Source: Rhodanobacteraceae bacterium (GTDB lineage Bacteria > Pseudomonadota > Gammaproteobacteria > Xanthomonadales > Rhodanobacteraceae). From it: a stretch of 64,000 bases of DNA. The notes beneath the pieces are model-generated. The model was given only the letters and a program-made list of their open reading frames with translations. It was not told the DNA's origin and searched no databases. The first letter of the stretch is position 1, and each line of letters begins with the position of its first letter. Positions 45,099-52,323 of the stretch are shown piece by piece. Where the stretch lies: contig SCQS01000012.1 of NCBI GenBank assembly GCA_004299705.1, positions 1 through 64,000 on the forward strand. The letters are read 5' to 3'. A program made the position numbers and the translations under genes.

Positions 45099-46382
45099 AT
45101 GACCGCAACGACTGCCCGCGCCGTACCCGCATCCGCCGACCCGGCGATACTGGACGGCGTCGATCTCTCCGCTCTGGCACGGCGCGTGGGCACGCCGTGC
45201 CACGTCTACTCCGCGTCCGCCATTCGCCAGCGCATCGCAGCGCTGCAATCGGCGCTGCACGGGCTGGACGCACAGGTCTGTTATGCCGTCAAGGCCAATT
45301 CCAACCTCGCGATCCTGCAATTGATGGCGGACGCCGGCTTCGGCGCAGATATCGTTTCGGGCGGCGAATTGTGGCGCTGCCTGCACGCGGGCATCCCGGC
45401 CGCGCGCGTCGTGTTCTCGGGGGTCGGCAAGAGCGCGGATGAAATCGCCGACGCGCTGCACGCCGGCGTCGCCCGCTTCAACGTGGAGTCCGCGGACGAG
45501 TTGCAACTGTTGCAGCGCATTGCGGGCAAGCGCAACGTCACCGCGCATGCCTCGGTGCGCATCAACCCGGACGTCGACGCCCTCACCCACGCCAAGATTT
45601 CCACCGGCAAGTCGGAGAACAAGTTCGGCGTCGGCATCGACGAGGCCCGCGAATGGTTCGCCGCCAGCGCGCGGCTGACCCACGTGCGCCTGGACGGGCT
45701 GCACGTGCACATCGGTTCGCAGATGCTGAGCCTCGATCCGATCCGCGCGGCGCTGCAACGCACCGCCGGTTTCCGGCGTGAACTTGCCGACGCGGGACAT
45801 GCGATCCACAGCATCGATGTCGGAGGCGGCCTCGGCGTGTGCTATCGCGCCGGCCAGGACCATCCCGTCGCGATCGAGGACTATGTCACGGTCATCCGCG
45901 AAGCATTGGCCGGGTTCAATGGTCGCATCCTGCTGGAACCGGGGCGCTGGCTGGTGGCCGAAGCCGGCGTGTTGCTGACGCGCGTGATCCGCATCAAGCA
46001 CGGCCGGCAACGCACGTTCCTGGTGCTGGATGCCGCGATGACCGACTTGATAAGGCCAAGCCTGTACGACGCCTGGCACGACATCGTGCCGCTGGCGCAT
46101 CACGAACGCCTGCTGCAGACCTACGACGTGGTCGGGCCGGTTTGCGAGAGCAGCGACACTTTCGCGCGCGACCGCGCCTTGCCGCGCTGCGAAGCCGGCG
46201 ACCTGGTGATGATCAAGGCCACTGGCGCCTACGGCGCGTCGATGGCGTCCACCTTCAACTCGCGGCCGCTAGTTGCCGAAGTGCTGCTCGACCAGGGCCG
46301 CTACGCCGTGGTACGCAGGCGTCAATCCCTCGATGAAATGGTCGCTGGCGAACAGCCGGCACAAAACTGGGAAGAACCATGA
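45099..46382 (+). CDS. lysA: Diaminopimelate decarboxylase
   Basis: 427 residues from ATG 45099. Fold-type III PLP enzyme: PLP lysine in CYAVKANSN (Lys65), HIGSQ in LHVHIGSQML, the GGGLGV phosphate loop, LLEPGRWLVAEAG and the CESSD motif (GPVCESSDTF) specific to LysA. It decarboxylates meso-DAP to L-lysine. Its stop overlaps the following serine hydrolase gene (ATGA), and vanX and another hydrolase follow. That operon context suggests use of DAP from cell-wall peptides, though a biosynthetic role is equally possible. Confidence 0.92.
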   Translation: MTATTARAVPASADPAILDGVDLSALARRVGTPCHVYSASAIRQRIAALQSALHGLDAQVCYAVKANSNLAILQLMADAGFGADIVSGGELWRCLHAGIPAARVVFSGVGKSADEIADALHAGVARFNVESADELQLLQRIAGKRNVTAHASVRINPDVDALTHAKISTGKSENKFGVGIDEAREWFAASARLTHVRLDGLHVHIGSQMLSLDPIRAALQRTAGFRRELADAGHAIHSIDVGGGLGVCYRAGQDHPVAIEDYVTVIREALAGFNGRILLEPGRWLVAEAGVLLTRVIRIKHGRQRTFLVLDAAMTDLIRPSLYDAWHDIVPLAHHERLLQTYDVVGPVCESSDTFARDRALPRCEAGDLVMIKATGAYGASMASTFNSRPLVAEVLLDQGRYAVVRRRQSLDEMVAGEQPAQNWEEP

Positions 46383-47929
46383 AACCCTTGTCGCAACGCG
46401 TGCTCGCGCTGTCCGTTCTGGTGTTGGCTGCGACCGCCGCGTGCGCCGCACCGCCGCAGACGAACCAGCAACAAACCCTGGACCACCTGGTCGACGCCGT
46501 GGTCACGCACTACCACCTGCCCGGTCTCGCGGTCGGGGTGATCGACGATGGCAAGGTGGTCTACACGCACACCCAGGGCAAGCTGCCATCGGGCCAGCCC
46601 ATCAACGACAACACGCTGTTTGAACTCGGCTCCACCACCAAGGCCATGACGGTCACGGTGCTGGCGCGTCTCGCGCAGGCCGGCAAGCTGCACTGGGACG
46701 ACCCCGTGACGAAATACCTGCCCGAATTCGGGATGTACGACCCGTGGGTGACGAAAAACTTCCAGGTCGGCGACCTCGTGTCGCACCACAGCGGGCTGCA
46801 CGAATTCTCCGGCGACCTGATGCTGTGGCCCCACCCCAGCCACTTCACGCCGGATGACGTGGTCAAGGGCGTGCGCTACCTGAAGCCGGATTACAGTTTT
46901 CGCGCCGGCTATTCCTACGACAACGTGCTGTTCGTGGTGGCCGGACAAGTTGCGGCCAGCGTGGCGGGCGAGTCTTATGCGGAACTGGTGCGCCGCGAGA
47001 TTTTCCAGCCGCTGGGCATGACCCGCTGCCAGGTCGGCACGTGGAACCGCGACAAGGTCGGCAACGTGGCACAGCCGTACACCTGGCGCGACGGCCATTA
47101 CGTTGCCGTGCCGTTCGACGGGCCGATCCGACAGACCACGACGATGGACGCGGCGGGCGGCGTCAGTTGCAGCCTGCACGACATGCTGATCTGGGCGAAG
47201 AACTGGCTGGCGCCGACGCCGCAGCAACTGGCGTGGCTGACACCCGGGCAACGCCACAAGGAATGGCTGCCGTACACCCCGGTGCTGGTGTCGCAACGCC
47301 GGCGTGACTGGAACGACACCCAGTTCGTCGCCAACGCGCACGGCTGGTTCATTTCCGACCCCGACGGCGCGACCGCCATCTGGCACACCGGCGTGCTGGA
47401 AGGCATGCGCGCCGCGATCTTCCTGCTGCCCTGGCGCAAAAGCGGTTTCGTGTTGCTGATCAACGGCGGCGCCGACGACGCGCTGACGGTGCTCGACGAG
47501 GTGCTCCTCAAGCATTTCACCGCGCCGAACAGTGCCAAGTCGGTCGCGACGTACGCGGCCGAGCTGGCCCGTTACAACGCCGAAGAACACAAGCCCGTAC
47601 CCGACACCTCCGCGCGCAAACCCGCGACGCCCGCGGAACTGAAATCACAACTCGGCACATGGCAGGACCCATGGTTCGGCAAGGTGCGGCTCTGCGCGCG
47701 CGGCAGTACGGTGCAGTTCGCATCCGAGATGTCGCCGCTGCTGACGGGCCAGGTCATGCGCCTGGGCGATCGCTACTTCGTGCACTGGCAGCACGACGAC
47801 CCCGATGCGTGGCTGCTGTTTCCCGCGCAGGCCGGCGGTACGCTGCACATGGCGCTGGTCGACGCCAACGCCGACGCCAGCTCCGATTTCCGTGACCTGG
47901 ATTTCACCCGGAAGCACGCGTGTGAATAA
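46379..47929 (+). CDS. Serine hydrolase (class C beta-lactamase/ D-aminopeptidase-like)
   Basis: 516 residues with a signal peptide (ALSVLVLAATAACA). Active-site motifs: STTK (Ser85), a YSYDN tyrosine motif and HTGVLEG as the third. A C-terminal lipocalin-like domain from about residue 415 (LKSQLGTWQDPWFGKV) resembles that of D-aminopeptidases and DUF3471 proteins. Possible activities are D-aminopeptidase, DD-carboxypeptidase or esterase. It overlaps lysA and vanX at both ends. Confidence 0.87.
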   Translation: MKPLSQRVLALSVLVLAATAACAAPPQTNQQQTLDHLVDAVVTHYHLPGLAVGVIDDGKVVYTHTQGKLPSGQPINDNTLFELGSTTKAMTVTVLARLAQAGKLHWDDPVTKYLPEFGMYDPWVTKNFQVGDLVSHHSGLHEFSGDLMLWPHPSHFTPDDVVKGVRYLKPDYSFRAGYSYDNVLFVVAGQVAASVAGESYAELVRREIFQPLGMTRCQVGTWNRDKVGNVAQPYTWRDGHYVAVPFDGPIRQTTTMDAAGGVSCSLHDMLIWAKNWLAPTPQQLAWLTPGQRHKEWLPYTPVLVSQRRRDWNDTQFVANAHGWFISDPDGATAIWHTGVLEGMRAAIFLLPWRKSGFVLLINGGADDALTVLDEVLLKHFTAPNSAKSVATYAAELARYNAEEHKPVPDTSARKPATPAELKSQLGTWQDPWFGKVRLCARGSTVQFASEMSPLLTGQVMRLGDRYFVHWQHDDPDAWLLFPAQAGGTLHMALVDANADASSDFRDLDFTRKHACE

Positions 47930-48638
47930 GTGCGCGGCCATTGCAACCGCTTGCGTGCTGGCGTTGACCGGCAGCACGGCAAGCGCGGATGCGCCGCCCC
48001 CGATCTCGCCCGCGAAAACCATGTCCGCAGCAGGCATGGTCGACATCCGCTCGCTGGTGCCGGACATCGCCGAGAACATCCACTACGCGGGCAGCGACAA
48101 TTTCACCGGCGCCCCGGTGCCCGGCTACCGCGCAGCGAAATGTTTCTTGCTGAAGCCGGCCGCCGAGGCCCTGGCGCGCGTGGAACACACCCTGCGCAAG
48201 CAACACATGCGCCTGAAAATCTGGGACTGCTATCGACCGGCGCGAGCGGTGGCGGCGTTCGTGCGCTGGGCGCACAATGGCGACCTGCGCACCAAGGCCG
48301 CGCACTACCCCAACGTGAACAAGGGCAAGCTGCTCGGCGAATACATCGCGCCGGTGTCCGGCCACAGCCGCGGCGCCACCGTCGACCTGACGCTGATGCG
48401 TTGCAACGCGCACGACCGCCATTGCAAGCCGCTGGACATGGGCACGCATTTCGACCTGTTCGACCCGCGCGCGCACACCGATTCCACGCGGGTGACCGCT
48501 TCGCAGCGCGCGAACCGACAGGTCTTGCTGCATGCGATGGCCGCGCAGGGCTTCGAGAACTACCCGGCGGAATGGTGGCATTACACGTTGGCCATGCACC
48601 CGCAACCGACCGTGCTGTACGACGTGCCGGTGCAATGA
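47922..48638 (+). CDS. vanX: D-Ala-D-Ala dipeptidase (VanX/DdpX family)
   Basis: 238 residues from GTG 47922, overlapping the preceding stop by eight bases. Signal peptide at the N-terminus. M15D zinc motif SGHSRGATVDLTL (His and Asp ligands) and the catalytic EWWHYTL near the C-terminus, with LKIWDCYRPARAV before. In non-glycopeptide hosts such enzymes (E. coli DdpX) let cells use D-Ala-D-Ala as a nutrient. Its operon with lysA and serine hydrolases supports a catabolic rather than a resistance role. Confidence 0.92.
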   Translation: MNKCAAIATACVLALTGSTASADAPPPISPAKTMSAAGMVDIRSLVPDIAENIHYAGSDNFTGAPVPGYRAAKCFLLKPAAEALARVEHTLRKQHMRLKIWDCYRPARAVAAFVRWAHNGDLRTKAAHYPNVNKGKLLGEYIAPVSGHSRGATVDLTLMRCNAHDRHCKPLDMGTHFDLFDPRAHTDSTRVTASQRANRQVLLHAMAAQGFENYPAEWWHYTLAMHPQPTVLYDVPVQ

Positions 48639-48660
48639 TCCATCACGCGGAGAACCACCC

Positions 48661-49728
48661 ATGACGCGAAAACTGTTGGCCCTGCTGGCACTCGCATGCT
48701 TGCCGATGACGACCGTTGCCGCGGTACAACCTCCGGCCGCGGCGCAACGGGCCGAGGTCGATGCACTGATGAGCCGCTACAGCGGCGACGTGCCGGGTGC
48801 GTCGCTGCTGGTGGTCAAGGATGGCAAGCCGATCATCGAACGCGGCTACGGTTACGCGAATCTTGAAAAGCACATCAAGGCATCGCCCGAAAGCGACTAC
48901 CGGCTGGCCTCGGTCACCAAGCAATTCACCGCGGCCAGCGTCCTGCTGCTGAAGCAGGACGGCAAGCTCAAGCTCAGCGACCCTATCCGCAAATGGTTGC
49001 CCGAACTGCCGGCCAGCGACGCCGCGATCACCATCTCGAATCTGCTGACGCACTCCAGCGGGCTGATCGATTACGAAGACCTGATCCCCCCGGGCACCAC
49101 GAAACAGATCGACGACAACGACGTGTTGCGCATGATCGCCGCGCAACACTGGCTGTATTTCAAGCCCGGCAGCGCGCACCGCTACAGCAACGGCGGCTAC
49201 GTGCTGCTGGGCCTGATCGTGCAGCGCGCATCCGGCATGGACCTGGCCGATTTCATGAAGCAGCGGATATTCCATCCGCTTGGCATGACGAACACGCTGA
49301 TGTACGAACACCATCGCGGCCCGCAGGTGCCGAACCGCGCCTACGGTTACAGCAAGATCGACGGCAAGTGGGTACGCACCGACCAGGACATCACCAGCGC
49401 CACCCGCGGCGACGGTGGCATCTATTCGAACGTCGCCGACATGGCCAAGTGGGATGCGGCGCTGTACACCAACCAATTGCTCGACGCCGCTTCGCGCAAG
49501 CTGATGTTCACGCCCAAGCCGCCGACCGCCGACCCCGACGTACTGTACGGATACGGCTGGCGCCTCAGCGGCGACACCGAGTGGCACTCGGGCGAGAGCC
49601 AGGGTTTCCGCAACGTCATCATCCGCTGGCCGCAGCAACACGTCAGCGTGGTCATCCTGAGCAACCGCAACCACTTCAAACCGTACCCGCTGGCGCTGAC
49701 GATCGGCGAGCTGTTCCTCGCCCATTGA
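48661..49728 (+). CDS. Serine hydrolase (beta-lactamase/PBP family)
   Basis: 355 residues with a signal peptide (LLALLALACLPMTTVAA). Motifs SVTK (Ser84), YSN (HRYSNGGYVLLG) and HSGESQG. Class C beta-lactamase-like fold without extra domain. It starts 22 bases after vanX with GGAG upstream, last gene of the lysA operon. Likely acts on D-amino-acid peptides, but esterases share the same motifs. Confidence 0.86.
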   Translation: MTRKLLALLALACLPMTTVAAVQPPAAAQRAEVDALMSRYSGDVPGASLLVVKDGKPIIERGYGYANLEKHIKASPESDYRLASVTKQFTAASVLLLKQDGKLKLSDPIRKWLPELPASDAAITISNLLTHSSGLIDYEDLIPPGTTKQIDDNDVLRMIAAQHWLYFKPGSAHRYSNGGYVLLGLIVQRASGMDLADFMKQRIFHPLGMTNTLMYEHHRGPQVPNRAYGYSKIDGKWVRTDQDITSATRGDGGIYSNVADMAKWDAALYTNQLLDAASRKLMFTPKPPTADPDVLYGYGWRLSGDTEWHSGESQGFRNVIIRWPQQHVSVVILSNRNHFKPYPLALTIGELFLAH

Positions 49729-49914
49729 ACAAAACCGGCTCCGCCCGCAACGCGACACGTTTTGCCTCGCGTCCGGCGCCATGACGCTGCCATCACGCAG
49801 TTGAACGCAGACTGATTGACGCTCGCCGCCCCCGTGGGTTGGCTGAACCGCGTGGCGTCCCTATGTTCAAAGGTGTGTTGAGGCGCGCCGCGCCCCATTG
49901 CGAAAGGAGGTTTC

Positions 49915-50388
49915 ATGAGCATCCAACGTTCGCTTCGTCTGTCGCTTGCCAGCGCCATCGCCTTGGCCCTGTTCGGAGTCGCGGCCGCCGCGACGGCACA
50001 GACCGCATCCCAGCAGACTCCACCGCCGCCACCGCCACCACCGACAACGATGCCGGCACAACCCGCTCCACCCGCGGCGCAACCGCAGGCGGTCCCCCAG
50101 CAGGGGGCCTCCGGGCAGTTTTATCAAGGCACCGAGACGAGCGCGACCTACCCGTTGCCCGACAGCCACGGCGGCACCCTCACCGTGAACGCGGGCATGC
50201 CGGCCCAGTTCCAGAACTACGGACCGCCGCCCTCGTTCAAATCGCTCGACAAGAACCACGATGGCCGCATCAGCGAAGCCGAGGCACAAGCCTATCCACC
50301 GCTGGACAGCGATTTCCTGTATGCCAGCGGGGGCGGCAAATACGTCACTCGCGCGCAGTACGAGAAGTGGGTGCAGGATCTGCATTGA
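49915..50388 (+). CDS. Secreted proline-rich protein with EF-hand
   Basis: 157 residues. Strong ribosome site AAAGGAGG before ATG 49915. Signal peptide (LALFGVAAAATAQ), then a run of prolines and a Pro/Ala/Gln linker to about residue 60, then a C-terminal region with one clear EF-hand loop, DKNHDGRISEAEA. Probably a periplasmic calcium-binding protein. The 186 bases before it show nothing recognisable. Confidence 0.8.
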   Translation: MSIQRSLRLSLASAIALALFGVAAAATAQTASQQTPPPPPPPPTTMPAQPAPPAAQPQAVPQQGASGQFYQGTETSATYPLPDSHGGTLTVNAGMPAQFQNYGPPPSFKSLDKNHDGRISEAEAQAYPPLDSDFLYASGGGKYVTRAQYEKWVQDLH

Positions 50389-50402
50389 TGCAGCTTGCAG
50401 CG

Positions 50403-50440
50403 AGGCCCGCGTGACCGCGCTTGCGCAGTCATGCGGGCCT
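50403..50440. repeat. Long near-perfect hairpin
   Basis: AGGCCCGC, TGAC and GCGC are each repeated in inverted order (GCGC, GTCA, GCGGGCCT) with only two mispairs and a TT loop. It follows the EF-hand gene by 14 bases and lacks a T-run, so it may be a Rho-independent-like or processing structure. Confidence 0.6.
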
Positions 50441-50480
50441 TGGGCATGATGCCGGTGTCCCGCGAACCGGCAACCGGCCC

Positions 50481-50960
50481 ATGTCCGACACTCACGCTGC
50501 CCCTGCAACGATTACGACCGCGCGCGCCACCTTCGCCGACCTGGCTGCGCTGGCCGGACTGTTCGATGCCTATCGCGTGTTCTACCGGCAGGCATCCGAC
50601 CTGTCGATCGCGCACGCTTTCCTTGAGCAACGCCTGCAACGCGATGAATCGGTGATCTTCGTCGCGCGCGACGCTGCAAGCGGCGAAGCCCTGGGCTTCA
50701 CGCAACTGTATCCATCGTTCTCTTCGGTGTCCGCGCGGCGTATCTGGGTGCTCAACGACCTGTTCGTGACGCAGCAGGCCCGGCAACGCGGCGTCGCCCG
50801 CGCGCTGATGGCAAGGGCTCGCGCGTTCGCCGCCGAAACCCACGCCTTGCGTCTGGTACTGGAAACCGCCGAGGACAACGCGCCCGCGCAGGCGCTCTAC
50901 GAATCACTCGGTTACGTCCGCGAAGCCCGCACGCGTCACTACGCGTTGGCGCTCGCCTGA
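50481..50960 (+). CDS. GNAT family N-acetyltransferase
   Basis: 159 residues. GNAT domain with LNDLFVTQQARQRGVARALMARARAFA as the acetyl-CoA binding region and a C-terminal LETAEDNAPAQALYESLGYV. This pattern is that of small-molecule or N-terminal acetyltransferases. Convergent with the methyltransferase gene three bases away. Substrate unknown. Confidence 0.87.
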   Translation: MSDTHAAPATITTARATFADLAALAGLFDAYRVFYRQASDLSIAHAFLEQRLQRDESVIFVARDAASGEALGFTQLYPSFSSVSARRIWVLNDLFVTQQARQRGVARALMARARAFAAETHALRLVLETAEDNAPAQALYESLGYVREARTRHYALALA

Positions 50961-50963
50961 GCC

Positions 50964-51638
50964 TCAACCGCGCGGCGGACGCCGCACGCTGGCGACCTCG
51001 TGCGAACGCGAGCGTTGATAAACGTATACCGTCGCCGGCGGCAGGTTGCGTGGTGCGAATCCCGCACGGTGCATGCGCAGGCCCAGGGCCTCGCGCTCGC
51101 GCCGTCGCACCGGGCTGAACGGCCCGTAGGTGAACTGGATGAAGCGGCCGTCATCCCCCAATGCCGCGAACGCCGCGCGCAGGATCTCGCAACGCAGTTC
51201 GCTGCTCATGGACAACATCCCGAGCCCGCTGACCACCGCATCGAGCTTGCCGTCCGCGAGTAGCCCGCGCTCCGCGGCCAGCGTGTCGAGGTGGCGCGCA
51301 TCGGCGCAGGCCACCGGAACACGCGGGAAACGATCGCGCAGGAAATCACTGAGGTCGGGGTTGATCTCGACGACCAACAATTGCGATGGCGCGATGCCGG
51401 CATCCAGCAAGGCACGCGTGAAGACCCCGGTACCGGCGCCCAGTTCCACGACCCGCGAGCAATCCGCGGGAAGCTGCGCCACCATCATGCGTGTCAGTTG
51501 ACGCCCCGATGGCGTCACCGACGCCATCTTCACCGGGTCGCGGAACCATTGCCGCAGGAAGGTCCGGATCGAATGCAGGTCGATCGCGGCTTCACCGCCG
51601 TGGTGATGGTTGAAGGATGGATCGGGTAATGGACTCAT
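50964..51638 (-). CDS. SAM-dependent methyltransferase (PmtA/KsgA-like)
   Basis: 224 residues. SAM motif I is VVELGAGTGVFTRALLDAG, followed by VVEINPDLSDFLRDRFP and DAVVSGLGMLSM. The arrangement resembles phospholipid N-methyltransferases such as PmtA and also rRNA dimethylases. FIQFTYGPFSPV is typical for the PmtA type. Lipid methylation is a guess. Confidence 0.8.
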   Translation of the reverse strand: MSPLPDPSFNHHHGGEAAIDLHSIRTFLRQWFRDPVKMASVTPSGRQLTRMMVAQLPADCSRVVELGAGTGVFTRALLDAGIAPSQLLVVEINPDLSDFLRDRFPRVPVACADARHLDTLAAERGLLADGKLDAVVSGLGMLSMSSELRCEILRAAFAALGDDGRFIQFTYGPFSPVRRREREALGLRMHRAGFAPRNLPPATVYVYQRSRSHEVASVRRPPRG

Positions 51639-51762
51639 GGGTGCGTCGTTTTAACACACCGCATGTACGAAGTTCGTGAAGCGAGCTTCCAACGAACCAC
51701 GCGCCGCTTCAGGTCGGCGCGTGGGGATGCCCGCGTGTGAATGACAGAGTGGACGCAGGGCA

Positions 51763-52134
51763 TCAATCGTCGTCGTCGTGGTGATGCCAGTGATGGTAGT
51801 AGCCATCGTGGTCGTGCCAGTGACGCCGCCAGTCACGGTGGTAGTACGGCCCGTAATACCCGTAATACGCCGGGCGCGGGACGTAGTAAGCCGGAGCCGG
51901 GTAATACACGGGCGCCGGGTAATACACGGGCGCGGGATAGGCCGGCGTGTAGTACACAGGTGGCGCGGCCCAGTAACCGCAACGCCAGCAATTGCCGACC
52001 CCGACCGTGATGCCCGGGACCGAAATGCCGACGCCGATATGCACGTGCGCGGACGCCATCGGCACGACGAACATCGAGGCGGCCACCAACGCAGTGGCCA
52101 AGCCTGCGCGCTGGGTGAATGCACGGACTTTCAT
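51763..52134 (-). CDS. Secreted Tyr/Pro/His-rich small protein
   Basis: 123 residues. Signal peptide (ALVAASMFVVPMASA), then a Gly/Val strand and a low-complexity part with repeated YYPAP units and a His/Asp tail (HWHHHDDDD). The repeats are also visible in the DNA as tandem 18-base units at about 51897-51950. Similar proteins are found in xanthomonads and Burkholderia. The His/Asp tail may bind metals. Confidence 0.75.
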   Translation of the reverse strand: MKVRAFTQRAGLATALVAASMFVVPMASAHVHIGVGISVPGITVGVGNCWRCGYWAAPPVYYTPAYPAPVYYPAPVYYPAPAYYVPRPAYYGYYGPYYHRDWRRHWHDHDGYYHHWHHHDDDD

Positions 52135-52323
52135 GACCTGCCTCCGCTCTCGAGTGACGGATTCATGCTTGCGCCACGGCGCTGAATCAAAACTGTACGA
52201 GTGCGATCATCCCTGATCGCCGTATCTTGGAGCGAATCGGTAAATGAAACGTCCCAAGCCTGCGACCACCGGAGCGGCCATCCATGGCCTGACTTTCCAC
52301 AACAGTCGCTTCGCCCGTCCCAC

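Noticed and set aside
43145-45193. Long minus-strand frame of 682 codons opposite ggt
   Set aside because: Low-complexity Arg/His/Gly-rich translation without family motifs, fully antisense to a well-supported gene.
47922-48638. VanX as a vancomycin resistance determinant
   Set aside because: No vanH, vanA or vanRS genes, and a Gram-negative context; the catabolic DdpX-type role fits better.
51897-51950. Short tandem repeats as a CRISPR array
   Set aside because: The units are contiguous without spacers and lie in frame inside a coding gene.
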